A DNA stretch of 16,935 nt from Clostridium sp. CAG:389 (lineage in GTDB: Bacteria > Bacillota > Clostridia > TANB77 > CAG-508). Position 1 is the stretch's first letter. The number at the start of each line of letters is the position of its first letter. Both the position numbers and the translations under genes were made by a program. The notes under the pieces are model-generated. The model made no database searches. It was given only the letters and a program-made list of their open reading frames with translations, and had not been told where the DNA came from. Below, piece by piece: positions 1-9,359 of this stretch. The stretch covers positions 1-16,935 of the forward strand of contig FR901893.1 of the NCBI GenBank assembly GCA_000438255.1. The letters are read 5' to 3'.

Positions 1-1
1 A

Positions 2-43
2 TATAGTCAAGGACATCATAGAAAGATTTTTACTGAACCTTAA
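2..43 (+). CDS. possible 3' end of a plus-strand gene cut by the window edge
   Basis: Reading from base 2, the frame gives YSQGHHRKIFTEP and stops at TAA (41-43). A hairpin begins 10 bases later at 54, which would suit a gene ending here. A second open frame from base 3 would run to a stop at 66-68, but that stop falls inside the hairpin, so the first frame is preferred. Thirteen residues are too few to name a family. A non-coding end is also possible. Confidence 0.3.
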   Translation, partial: YSQGHHRKIFTEP

Positions 44-53
44 CAAAAAGGTG

Positions 54-82
54 AAGAGAGGCTTATAAATTTTGCCCCTCTT
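54..82. terminator. terminator-like hairpin between convergent genes
   Basis: Arms AAGAGAGGC (54-62) and GCCCCTCTT (74-82) enclose an 11-base loop. In the minus-strand RNA all nine pairs form, one as G-U; in the plus-strand RNA that pair is an A-C mismatch. On the plus strand the stem is followed by TTCATTTTCTT. On the minus strand a five-T run comes only after a CACC gap. It probably ends the long minus-strand synthase gene and perhaps also the gene entering from the left. The U-tracts are imperfect on both sides. Confidence 0.5.
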
Positions 83-110
83 TTCATTTTCTTATAACTA
101 TGCTAGTATC

Positions 111-3100
111 TTACATTAAAACTTCAACATTAAAAATTCCATTATCTTCAATCTTTATTTCCTTTGAATTTTCCAATTCATTACCATTAACAAAAATTTT
201 CTCAACCCCAGTATTCTTACCAGAAGGATTTCTAACAACAATATTATAAAAAGCATTTTTCCACTTATACTTAATATTATACTCTTTCCAAGAAGAAGGA
301 ATACATGGCTCTACTCTAAGAACACCATTATTTATTTTTAACCCCAAAACATTTTCAATTCCTGTTTTATAATACCAGCTTGCAGACCCAGTATACCAAG
401 TCCATCCACCTCTACCTGCTAAATTTCCTGCTCCATAAATATCTGCTGGAATTACATATGGCTCTACTTTATACTTTTTGCAACTCTCTTTTGTACGTGC
501 ATGTTCTATTGGATTTATCATTCTGTACAATTCTGTTGCCTTATCTCCAAATCCCAGCATAGACTCTGCAATTATTACCCAAACTGCTGCATGTGTATAT
601 TGTCCTCCATTTTCTCTAACTCCTGTTAAATATGATTTTATATAACCTGGATTTAACTTTCCTTTTTCAAATGGTGGATCTAATAGTTTGATTATTCCGT
701 TTTCTCTGTCTATTAAGTGATTTTCTAAGCTTTCCATTGATATATATTTTTTGTCATTATCTCCTGCATTTGATATTATGCTCCAACTTTGTGCAATACT
801 ATCTATTCTACATTCATCATTTTCCATACTTCCTAATGTGTTTCCATCATCCATAAATGCCCTTTTGAACCATCTTCCATCCCAGCCATTTGTATTCAAA
901 GATTTCTTTAATTGTTGCATTATTGTTTTGTATTTTTCTATTTTATTCTCAATGTTTTCTTTGTTTAAATTTTCCATAATTTTAGTAAATCTATCTAACA
1001 CATTATACAAGAAAAATCCAAGCCAAACGCTCTCTCCTCTTCCCTTCGGTCCAACATTACTGAACCCATCATTCCAATCACCGCTACCAATTTTAGGCAA
1101 GCCATTTTCTCCAAAATTCAAGGTTCTATCAATAGCTTTAATACAATGTTCATAAATACTTCCTGTTTCCTTTGTTCTTTCAAATTTATCATACCTATCT
1201 TCTTCATTTTCTTCTAATTCTTTACTAACTAAATATGATGTTTTTTCCTCTAATATTGAATAATCCCCTGTAAACTCTATATATTCAGCAGTCAAATATA
1301 CCATCCACAATAAATCATCTGACATTCTAGTTCTTATGCCTTTTCCAGTTTCTTCATGCCACCAATGTTCAACATCGCCTTCTAAAAACTGTTGTTTACT
1401 ATGCTTTAATATTTGATTTTTTAAAATTTTGGGGTCAATATATTTCAATGCAAGTGTATCTTGTAATTGGTCTCTAAAACCATATGCTCCACCTGATTGA
1501 TAATATCCTGTTCTACTAATCAATCTACTTTGTAATGTTTGATAAATATCCCAACCATTTAAAATAATGTTCATAGACTCTAATGGTGTATACACTTGCA
1601 ATCTTCCTAAAATATCTCTCCAATAACTCTTTACATTTTCAAGTTCCTGTTTACAATTTTGAATTTTGCTATATTTATAAGCAATGTTTTTGCTGTCTAT
1701 TACCGCATCTTCTGCACCTAATAAAAATACAATTTCTTTTTCTGACAAGCTGTCTATTTCCACTTCTATTTCATAAGCTATACACGGTTTTTTACCTAAA
1801 CTATTTTCATTATTTAGACTTGATTTTTTTAGTCCATCTGGATTTGATATATTTCCATTTCCTAAAAAGAAATTTTTATCCCCTGTGTAACTTAGCATTT
1901 TTTCACTATTCGATACATAAATAACATTGTTTTTGAACTCTGAATTATATAAATTTTGCGCACAAATTATATTATTATTTTTATCATATTTTAAATCAAT
2001 ATATCCATTTGATTTAAGTTCATCTTCTCCTAAAACAGGTTTCATATAATATACAAGTTTTAATTTTTTTCTGTTCAAATTCATATTTTTTAATTTTAAA
2101 ATTTGAATTTTAACACTATCTTCTTTTGGTACAAAAACTTCTAATTCTTGTTCTATTCCGTCACTTTTGTGAATAAATTTAGTGTAACCAAATCCGTAAA
2201 CTACATTGTAGTTCTTATTATCTGGCATAGGGTTTAGTCCAAGTGACCAAACCTTTTTTGTTTCTTGGTCTTTTAAATATATTATTTCTGATGGTATATC
2301 GAAGTTTGGCTGATTTTCCCATGCTGTTACTCTATTTAACCTACTGTTTTTGTACCATGTGTATCCACCCATACTTTCTGTGACTAATGTTCCAAATTTT
2401 TTATTAGCCATAATGTGTGACCATACTGTTGGAAGTCGATTTTCTTTATTTGTTTTTATTAAATATTCTTTTCCATCTGCTGAAAATGCTCCATATTCAT
2501 TATAATATTTTAATTCTTCTGTGTTTTGTAAAACATCTATATTTTCTTGATTTTCTGTTTCTATAATTATATTTTCTGGCTCATTTGGAATTTTTTTATA
2601 TTTTTCTAAATATTCTTCTTCAATATCTTTTAATGAATGACTTATTCCACCTTTTTTGCTATCTATTATTATTCCTGAAATAAATTGTAATAAATTCATA
2701 TCTTCTTTGCTTATTTCATTTTTATTTATTTGGAAAATTCCGCCTCTGATATTTTTTAAATATGATAATTGACTGTTTAGAATCGCCTCTTCTATATCTT
2801 CCATAACATAATTTTCGTAACTATATTTTTCTTCATCTATTATTACTAGTTCTGTCTCAAAACCCTTTGTTCTCATAAATTCATATGCTTTTAGAACTTC
2901 TTTTACAACATATGTGTCATTACTATCTTTTATTTTCACTAAAATTATTGGTAAATCTCCTGAAATACCGTATTTCCAAAGTTCACTTTGACTATATTTT
3001 TGTTTTGGTAATTTTTCTAAGTTTAATTTTTTAGAAGGATTATTGAAAATTATATATGATAACATTTTTTGATACTCTCGTATTTGTGCCCCTTTTATTC

Positions 3101-6100
3101 TCAAATATCTTGTTTGTGCTTCATTTTTTGCTTTTGAAAGTTCAAATGCCTTTTTAATATTTTCTTCAACTGTGTATTTTTTGATATTTTCAATTACTTT
3201 TTCTTTTGTTTCACCTACTGCAATAATTAAATTAACAGTTGATTTTTCTTGTTTTTTTACTTTCATTGCTCTTTTTAATGCTACAACAGGTTCTGTTACT
3301 AATCCTATTTTTTTAGAAAACGGACTTGAATTTTTAACCATTTGAGGTATTCCTATATTTCCTCTGCCTGTGAACTTTTCTTCGTCTATTTCATACTCTA
3401 AATCCCCAATTATTTCACTATTTGTGGATAAGTTAACTGCCATATAGATTTCTTGTTCATGTTCATTTCTTTTTTTCCTTTTTACAATTATGCTATTTGT
3501 TTCATTGTCAAAATCAAATATTAAAAATAAATTATTAAATGCTGGATGTGCATAATCTTGTTCTTTCGGAGATAATACTGGTTCAAAGTGAGATGTTATT
3601 TCTAATATTTCGTCCTCATTTCCTAGGTTTTCTAATGATAATTTTCTTATTTCCACTGGTTCGTCTGGTGCTATTATTGTTTTGATTTTTGTTTTTATAT
3701 TGTCATTTATAAGTTCTTGTTCAATTTTATCAGGCATAAAACTTATTTGATACTTTCCAGTGTTTGGAATATAATTTGAACTCCATATTTTTTTTGATTT
3801 TATGTTTTTTATGTCAAAAAATATTCCTTGTGGATAATCATCTGTGCTTTTAAATCTATTTATCAATATATTTTTGTATTTACTTGCTCCCTCTCCTTTT
3901 TGATTCATTGCTATCAAATAATTTTCGTTTGCAATAACATTTCCGCGTATTAATCTTTCATCTATTTTTTTATAAGTGTCTTGGATATAATCCTCATAAT
4001 CAACATATTCTAATTTTTCAACCTTTTCTTTGTTTTCTTTTGTTATTATTGCTGTTTCTGGCATTGTTTCTTGTAGCAAAATACTTATTGCATTTATTTC
4101 TGGATTTTCCATAAACCTTTTTTGTAAAATATTGTTATTAAATAAATTATTTATTGAAAGTAAAATCAAACCTTGATGATGTGCCATATATGTTTTAACT
4201 ACTTCTGCTTTACTTCCTTTTTTTAGTCTTTCCGGTGTAAAATCAATTGATTCATAAAATCCATATTTGTTATACATCCCATATTCTTCAAGTTTTTTTA
4301 GATTTTGGTATACTCCTTTTGGATAATCATTTATTGCCAAAACACTTCCGTATGTTGCTACAACTGTTTCATCTGCAAGTCCTCTTTTTAAGCCTAGCCA
4401 TGGTATTCCGAAGGCTTTATATTGATAGTTTGAATGTAAATCTTTTAGGTTGAAGGCCGCTTCTGATATTCCCCATGGTATTTGCAATTTTTTTGCATAT
4501 TCTATTTGACTCATAATCATAAATTTACAAGATTCATCTAATAAACTTCCTCTATATTGGGGTATATTGATATTTGGCATTAAATATTCAAATGATGTTC
4601 CTGACCATGATACAAGACCTTTGTATTTTCCAAGTGTAGTAAGTGTCCTACTTAATGAATTCCAGTGTTTTGCTGGTACATCTTTTTTGGCTATTGCTAT
4701 TAAACTTGCTTGTCTTGCTTCTGATGCTAATAAGTCATAATATGAATTTGTTAGTTTATTTTCTTCTATATTAAATCCTATTGAGAATATTCTTTGTTCC
4801 TTTTGGTATAGATGTGAAAAGTCTGTATTTTCTATGAGTTTGTTTACTATTTCTAATAGTTGTAATACTTCTATATTGGTGTTTTGCTCGTTTTTTAATG
4901 ATTGCAAATTATTTTGATTTTCTAGCCAATTTTTTATAACATACAAATATCCTACAAAATTTCCGCTGTCAACTGTTGAAACATATCTAGGATATAGTGG
5001 TTCTTTTGTTTCTGTATTATACCAATTGTATAAATGACCATTCCATTTTTGGAGTTCATCTACTGTATTCAAAATATTTTTTAATAATTCCATTGTTTTA
5101 TCATAATTTATAAAACCTAAATCATTTGCAGAAATAACAGCCATCATCGACAATCCTATATTTGTAGATGATGTCCTTCTTACGATTTTATTTTTTCTAT
5201 CTTCTTGATAATTATCAGGAATTAAAAAATTGTCTTCTTTTCTTAAATATTTTTCAAAAAATGCCCATGTTTTTTTACCTATTTCTAAAATATAGTCTTT
5301 TTCTTTTTGTGTTAATAATTCTATTGCCTTTTTTTCTGGCTTTTCTTTGCTTACGCCATACATGATTACAGGTGTTATAATCCATAAAGCTCCAAGTATT
5401 AATGCAAGTATATTATTGCTAATCACATAAATCGCAAATCCTGCAATTCCTGCTATGACATTGATTGCCATGTTTTTGTAATATGATAATATATCTGTTT
5501 TTGCCATTTTTTCTGCTTCTTCTGAGGTTGTCCATTCTAATAAATTTTTATGTGTTATTTTTACTCTATAAATTGTTTTTAATATAGCTTTTAATGAGAT
5601 ATATGCTTTGTATGGTAAACATCCAAGTGTAATTATTGTTCGTGCAAAAATTCCTTTTAATCCAGATATTTTTGGTGTAAATGTTTTTTGCTTTTCTTCT
5701 CCTTCTCTTTTTGCAATTAAATAATTTATTAATTCTAAAATAAATGGTATTATTTCTATTAAAATTAATATTATATTTATTCCTAAAATATTTATATTAA
5801 AGATTTTACCAATTATATTTATATAAATTAGTGTTATTATAACTGAAATATCAAATAAACTTCTTCTTAAATTGTCAAATATTTTATATTTAGAAAGTAG
5901 ATTTAGTGGACTTTTTCTTGATAACCATTTGGTTATTTGCCAGTCCCCTCTAATCCATCTTGATAACCTATTCATAAAACTCATATATTTTGTTGGATAT
6001 CCGTCCATTAGCATAATGTCTGAAACTAAACCACATCTAAGATATGTGCCTTCTAATAAATCATGGCTTAGTACTGTGTTTTCTGGTATTGCATTTTCCA

Positions 6101-8303
6101 TTACTTTTGCAAATACTTTTAAGTCATAAATTCCTTTTCCAGTGAAAATTCCTTCTTTAAAATTGTCTTGATATATGTCTGATATTGCATTTGTGTAGCT
6201 ATCAATTCCACCGGCTCCTGCAAATATTTTTGTGAACAATGTTTTATAGCTTATGTCTAAGTTGATTCCTACTCGTGGTTGCATTATTCCATATCCGTTT
6301 ATTACTATATTTTTTTGTTTGTCTATTTCAGGTCTATTTAGTATGTGTGCCATTGCTCCTACTAGTTCTGATGCTGAGTTTAGTACTAAGTCTGTGTCTG
6401 CATCTAGTGTTATTATATATTTTATATTTTTTAATTCTTGTTGTACTGTCGGCTTTTCTTGATTTTCTATTTTTTCTTGTATAGTATTTGTTCTAAATGG
6501 ATTTTTTCCTTGTAAAATGTATTGATTTAACTGATTAAGCATTCCCCTTTTTCGTTCCCAACCTAAATAAGAGCCTTCTTTTTCATTCCATTCTCTTTTT
6601 CTATATATAAAATTAAATATTGGAAATTCTTGATTTTGATATTTTTCATTTAGTCTCTCAACTTGTTTTAATCCCTCTTGTATTACTTCTTCATCAAATT
6701 TTTCTTCTTGCATACAACTTTCTGAGCAATCTCCTAGTAATGTAAAATATAAATTGTCTGATTTATTTGCTAAATAGTATACTTCTAAATTTTTAAACAT
6801 CTCTGCTACTTTTTCTTTGCTTTTTACTATTGTTGGAATTACTACCATTGTGGCGTTTTCTTTATCTATTCCATTTGAAAAATCTATTTTGGGTATTAGT
6901 TTTGGTTTAACTGTTTTATTTAATATTGTTTGTGCTATTTGTATAATCACTTCACTTGATGGTATTAAAAACAGTAGAAAACTTATTACTGCAAGTCCTG
7001 TGTTTTTTATTTTTAGATTTAAAATGTAACTTAAAAATATTGAGAAAATTATTGTTAATACTGATATTGTTGTAATATATATTTTTGCTTTTGTTTCTGG
7101 TGTTTTTTCTTTTTGGTTTGTGTATTCTAATTTTTCGTATAATTTATTTATTCCATTGTCTATTAAATAATATCCAATATGCGTTTTCTTTGAAATTTTT
7201 GTTTTATCTTGATTCACTTGTGAATGTTCTTCTTCACTTTGGTTTTCTTTTAAATAATCTTGTGCTAGTTCTAACATTTTTCTTGCTATATAGATTTCAG
7301 AAATTTTTGTTTTTTTACTTATTTCCTTTATTTTTCCTCTATAATATTCTTTTGTTTTGTAATCCATTTTTTCATAAACATTTGCTGGATCTTGTTTTAA
7401 TATTTCCTCTACACCATTTATTTTTTCAAATATTTCTAAAAAATTTATTCTCTGTATTTCTTTGATACTTGTAATACTATTTCCTATTAGAACTTTTTGT
7501 GTTGCGATTTCAAAATGTTCTTTTTTTATTACATCAGATACAGTTGTACCAAGTTTTTCAACTACTTCTTCAACTACATTTAAATATGCATTTCCCTTTT
7601 TCCCATATCTTTTTAAAATATATGACATATATTCTATAAATGGATATCTCATATCTTGAAATATCTCTTTTTCTATTTTAGTGTTTTTAAATTTAATTTG
7701 TGTTCTATCTTTATTTTCAACTAGTCTTTCTGCTATGTTTTCTGCTCTATATTTTTGTATTTGGCTACTATATATTTGTGCACATATGTCTGTTATATTT
7801 TCTATAATTGCAATTTGCAAAAACATTCCTATATTCCATATTTCGTCCATACTTAGTGTTTTTTTACTTTGATAACTTATTAAGTAGTCTTCTAATTGTT
7901 GCCTTTCTATTTTGTTGTCTGTATATGCTACTATTTCTGTTGCTAAAACGTATATTCTTGCAAAGCCTTTGTATTCTCCATTTGCTATTCCTACAAAATT
8001 TGTGTATTTATTTAATGGTAATTCTTTTTCAATTTGTTTTACTGTTTCTTCTATTATATAAAAATTGTCTAGTATCCATTCTCCTGCTGGATGTATGTTT
8101 ATTCCTAATTTTAGATGTTCATTTAATAGGTTATATACTTCTTCTATTGTTTTAAAGTTTTCTAGTAGTTGTGGCACTGGGTATGTGTCTTTTTGTGATT
8201 TTGATGTTGTGTTGTGACTTGATGCTATTTTTTCTAGGTGCTTTTCTAATTGTTTTTTTTCTAGCATTGTCCCTGTTATTTTTAGTTTTCTATTTTCTTT
8301 CAA
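111..8303 (-). CDS. cyclic beta-1,2-glucan synthase-like protein (GT84 + GH189-like + GH94)
   Basis: Giant inner-membrane enzyme of about 2730 residues, close to Brucella/Agrobacterium Cgs/NdvB, which polymerise UDP-glucose into beta-1,2-glucan, cyclise it and trim it. The order of parts fits. A soluble N-terminal region is followed by membrane helices at about 405-460. The GT84 glycosyltransferase follows, with the metal-binding DADTD at 634-638 and the processive-enzyme motif RLSRWIRGDWQ near 780. More helices lie at about 800-870 and 945-985. A glycoamylase-like (cyclisation) domain spans about 1035-1420, with two beta-sandwich regions after it. The last part is a GH94 phosphorylase-like (alpha/alpha)6 domain with GSGDWNDG around 2407-2413, where the GH94 acid Asp lies. 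Start: an ATG at 8327 is in frame but lacks a ribosome site, whereas TTG at 8301-8303 has AAGGAG nine bases upstream, so TTG is chosen. The product (cyclic or linear glucan) cannot be read from sequence. No frameshift is seen over 8 kb. Confidence 0.88.
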   Translation of the reverse strand: MKENRKLKITGTMLEKKQLEKHLEKIASSHNTTSKSQKDTYPVPQLLENFKTIEEVYNLLNEHLKLGINIHPAGEWILDNFYIIEETVKQIEKELPLNKYTNFVGIANGEYKGFARIYVLATEIVAYTDNKIERQQLEDYLISYQSKKTLSMDEIWNIGMFLQIAIIENITDICAQIYSSQIQKYRAENIAERLVENKDRTQIKFKNTKIEKEIFQDMRYPFIEYMSYILKRYGKKGNAYLNVVEEVVEKLGTTVSDVIKKEHFEIATQKVLIGNSITSIKEIQRINFLEIFEKINGVEEILKQDPANVYEKMDYKTKEYYRGKIKEISKKTKISEIYIARKMLELAQDYLKENQSEEEHSQVNQDKTKISKKTHIGYYLIDNGINKLYEKLEYTNQKEKTPETKAKIYITTISVLTIIFSIFLSYILNLKIKNTGLAVISFLLFLIPSSEVIIQIAQTILNKTVKPKLIPKIDFSNGIDKENATMVVIPTIVKSKEKVAEMFKNLEVYYLANKSDNLYFTLLGDCSESCMQEEKFDEEVIQEGLKQVERLNEKYQNQEFPIFNFIYRKREWNEKEGSYLGWERKRGMLNQLNQYILQGKNPFRTNTIQEKIENQEKPTVQQELKNIKYIITLDADTDLVLNSASELVGAMAHILNRPEIDKQKNIVINGYGIMQPRVGINLDISYKTLFTKIFAGAGGIDSYTNAISDIYQDNFKEGIFTGKGIYDLKVFAKVMENAIPENTVLSHDLLEGTYLRCGLVSDIMLMDGYPTKYMSFMNRLSRWIRGDWQITKWLSRKSPLNLLSKYKIFDNLRRSLFDISVIITLIYINIIGKIFNINILGINIILILIEIIPFILELINYLIAKREGEEKQKTFTPKISGLKGIFARTIITLGCLPYKAYISLKAILKTIYRVKITHKNLLEWTTSEEAEKMAKTDILSYYKNMAINVIAGIAGFAIYVISNNILALILGALWIITPVIMYGVSKEKPEKKAIELLTQKEKDYILEIGKKTWAFFEKYLRKEDNFLIPDNYQEDRKNKIVRRTSSTNIGLSMMAVISANDLGFINYDKTMELLKNILNTVDELQKWNGHLYNWYNTETKEPLYPRYVSTVDSGNFVGYLYVIKNWLENQNNLQSLKNEQNTNIEVLQLLEIVNKLIENTDFSHLYQKEQRIFSIGFNIEENKLTNSYYDLLASEARQASLIAIAKKDVPAKHWNSLSRTLTTLGKYKGLVSWSGTSFEYLMPNINIPQYRGSLLDESCKFMIMSQIEYAKKLQIPWGISEAAFNLKDLHSNYQYKAFGIPWLGLKRGLADETVVATYGSVLAINDYPKGVYQNLKKLEEYGMYNKYGFYESIDFTPERLKKGSKAEVVKTYMAHHQGLILLSINNLFNNNILQKRFMENPEINAISILLQETMPETAIITKENKEKVEKLEYVDYEDYIQDTYKKIDERLIRGNVIANENYLIAMNQKGEGASKYKNILINRFKSTDDYPQGIFFDIKNIKSKKIWSSNYIPNTGKYQISFMPDKIEQELINDNIKTKIKTIIAPDEPVEIRKLSLENLGNEDEILEITSHFEPVLSPKEQDYAHPAFNNLFLIFDFDNETNSIIVKRKKRNEHEQEIYMAVNLSTNSEIIGDLEYEIDEEKFTGRGNIGIPQMVKNSSPFSKKIGLVTEPVVALKRAMKVKKQEKSTVNLIIAVGETKEKVIENIKKYTVEENIKKAFELSKAKNEAQTRYLRIKGAQIREYQKMLSYIIFNNPSKKLNLEKLPKQKYSQSELWKYGISGDLPIILVKIKDSNDTYVVKEVLKAYEFMRTKGFETELVIIDEEKYSYENYVMEDIEEAILNSQLSYLKNIRGGIFQINKNEISKEDMNLLQFISGIIIDSKKGGISHSLKDIEEEYLEKYKKIPNEPENIIIETENQENIDVLQNTEELKYYNEYGAFSADGKEYLIKTNKENRLPTVWSHIMANKKFGTLVTESMGGYTWYKNSRLNRVTAWENQPNFDIPSEIIYLKDQETKKVWSLGLNPMPDNKNYNVVYGFGYTKFIHKSDGIEQELEVFVPKEDSVKIQILKLKNMNLNRKKLKLVYYMKPVLGEDELKSNGYIDLKYDKNNNIICAQNLYNSEFKNNVIYVSNSEKMLSYTGDKNFFLGNGNISNPDGLKKSSLNNENSLGKKPCIAYEIEVEIDSLSEKEIVFLLGAEDAVIDSKNIAYKYSKIQNCKQELENVKSYWRDILGRLQVYTPLESMNIILNGWDIYQTLQSRLISRTGYYQSGGAYGFRDQLQDTLALKYIDPKILKNQILKHSKQQFLEGDVEHWWHEETGKGIRTRMSDDLLWMVYLTAEYIEFTGDYSILEEKTSYLVSKELEENEEDRYDKFERTKETGSIYEHCIKAIDRTLNFGENGLPKIGSGDWNDGFSNVGPKGRGESVWLGFFLYNVLDRFTKIMENLNKENIENKIEKYKTIMQQLKKSLNTNGWDGRWFKRAFMDDGNTLGSMENDECRIDSIAQSWSIISNAGDNDKKYISMESLENHLIDRENGIIKLLDPPFEKGKLNPGYIKSYLTGVRENGGQYTHAAVWVIIAESMLGFGDKATELYRMINPIEHARTKESCKKYKVEPYVIPADIYGAGNLAGRGGWTWYTGSASWYYKTGIENVLGLKINNGVLRVEPCIPSSWKEYNIKYKWKNAFYNIVVRNPSGKNTGVEKIFVNGNELENSKEIKIEDNGIFNVEVLM

Positions 8304-8361
8304 AAAAATTCCACTCCTTGCAAACATTTTTGTTTTTATTGTTTGCCAAAGAGTGGTAATT
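8302..8361 (-). terminator. 20-bp hairpin plus U-tract overlapping the synthase ribosome site (terminator or attenuator)
   Basis: In the minus-strand RNA the 5' arm (8340-8361, AATTACCACTC then TTTGGCAAACA) pairs with the 3' arm (8307-8326, TGTTTGC then AAGGAGTGGAATT). This forms 20 pairs with one G-U and two single-base bulges around a 13-base A-rich loop. The stem runs into a T-tract (complement of 8302-8308) ending at the TTG start codon. The 3' arm contains the AAGGAG ribosome site, so the folded form would both resemble an intrinsic terminator for the upstream gene (stop at 8422) and hide the downstream ribosome site. I see no good promoter between hairpin and start. Confidence 0.72.
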
Positions 8362-8421
8362 TATTCATCTTTGTTTTTTATTTGTATATTTTTCTTTGTT
8401 GAAAAATTTAAAGTTAATTTT

Positions 8422-9195
8422 TTATTCTCTTTCTTCATTTTTTACTTGTTTTTCTTGTGTGTCATCTTGTGTTTTTTGTTTTGATTTTTCTTGCATTGCT
8501 TTATACATTTCTTCTAGTTGTTCTTTATCTTTTCCTTTTGTTATATCTATTTTTTTATCTGATTCAACATATTCTTGTTTTCCTGATAACATTACTATAT
8601 TTGTGTCAATATTCTTAACTTCATTTTCTACTTTTCCTATTGAAGATATTATTGTATCATCCTTTTTGTTTATAAATACATATACATCTTTTATATTATC
8701 GTATATATATTCATTATTTTCTCCTGATTGTCTATAATCTTGTACATATGTACCATCTTCATCTATTGTTAAATATTGTGGATTACTTTTTATATATGAT
8801 ATATCTGATGCTGTTAAGTTTGTATCATATTCTTCATTATATTCTTTTGCTATTTCTTCTGTTATTTGACTATATGTTAGTGTTTGAAGATTTTCTTTAA
8901 AGTCATTTGTTTTTTTAGATGTATCTGTTTTTTCTGAATTTTCTATGGTTGCCTCTGTTTTTTTTGCATTTTCTGGTACATCATTTGATCCTGATGCCAA
9001 TAAAAGTCCAGCTGTTGCTCCTCCTACTGTTGTTATTCCTAATGCTAAAAATATCCCTGCTATTTTTTTTCTCCTGTTGTATTTTTTTAGTACATCTTTC
9101 TCTATTCTTTTTACTTCTTTATATGTTAATTTTCTTTTATATTTTTCTTCTTTTTCTTTTATTTTTCTTCTAATTTCATTCGTTTTTTTACTCAT
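8422..9195 (-). CDS. single-pass membrane protein of unknown function
   Basis: A 257-residue protein I do not recognise. Residues 1-44 are very basic and helical (many K/R/E, coiled-coil-like), presumably cytoplasmic. One hydrophobic segment spans 45-67, rich in Gly/Ala/Thr. The rest would lie outside the cell: a Thr/Ser/Lys linker to about 105, a likely folded part at 105-210 with Tyr- and Asp-rich strands, and a Lys/Gln/Glu tail. The ATG at 9195 has an ideal AGGAGGA site (9203-9209) and a promoter just upstream. The gene lies 118 bases upstream of the glucan synthase on the same strand, so the two may share a transcript if the hairpin at 8302-8361 is read through. The topology resembles anti-sigma or cell-envelope accessory proteins, but no diagnostic motif supports a function. 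Confidence 0.85.
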   Translation of the reverse strand: MSKKTNEIRRKIKEKEEKYKRKLTYKEVKRIEKDVLKKYNRRKKIAGIFLALGITTVGGATAGLLLASGSNDVPENAKKTEATIENSEKTDTSKKTNDFKENLQTLTYSQITEEIAKEYNEEYDTNLTASDISYIKSNPQYLTIDEDGTYVQDYRQSGENNEYIYDNIKDVYVFINKKDDTIISSIGKVENEVKNIDTNIVMLSGKQEYVESDKKIDITKGKDKEQLEEMYKAMQEKSKQKTQDDTQEKQVKNEERE

Positions 9196-9217
9196 AGAAT
9201 TTTCCTCCTAAATTTAT

Positions 9218-9244
9218 GTTATACCAAAAAATATTATTTGTCAA
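9218..9244 (-). promoter_or_regulatory. promoter for the 257-aa membrane protein gene
   Basis: On the minus strand TTGACA (9239-9244) is followed after 15 bases by TATAAC (9218-9223), preceded by TGG to give an extended -10 (TGGTATAAC). The spacer is short for a sigma-A promoter, but the extended -10 compensates. Transcription would start near 9211, just ahead of the AGGAGGA ribosome site. Confidence 0.6.
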
Positions 9245-9292
9245 TTAGTTTTGTGTTTTAAAAAGTAATTTCTACTCAATTTTTTGTGTTTC

Positions 9293-9342
9293 TTGTCATA
9301 TTATATATTAATCAAACATTATGTTTGAAATATATATTAATT
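9293..9342 (+). promoter_or_regulatory. plus-strand promoter with overlapping palindrome (operator candidate)
   Basis: TTGTCA at 9293-9298 and CATTAT at 9317-9322 form a plausible -35/-10 pair with an 18-base spacer. The -10 lies inside the exact inverted repeat TCAAAC-ATTAT-GTTTGA (9312-9328). The repeat is itself flanked by two copies of ATATATTAAT (9303-9312 and 9332-9341). A repressor dimer bound here would cover the -10. The site does not match the Fur, PerR or CtsR consensus as I know them, so the regulator is unknown. Confidence 0.45.
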
Positions 9343-9359
9343 GAAAGGATGTAATTTTT

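Noticed and set aside
3..68. Alternative plus-strand tail in frame 3 (stop at 66-68)
   Set aside because: Its end would lie inside the hairpin at 54-82, whereas the frame-2 stop at 41-43 precedes the hairpin as normal genes do.
7085..7465. Long plus-strand open frame opposite the synthase gene (and several similar ones between 380 and 8359)
   Set aside because: Translations are Leu/Phe/Ile-rich and lack ribosome sites. They mirror the A-rich coding strand of the real minus-strand gene.
9196..9359. Riboswitch in the divergent promoter region
   Set aside because: Both leaders are too short (about 16 and 31 bases) for a known aptamer, and the symmetry present fits a DNA operator better.
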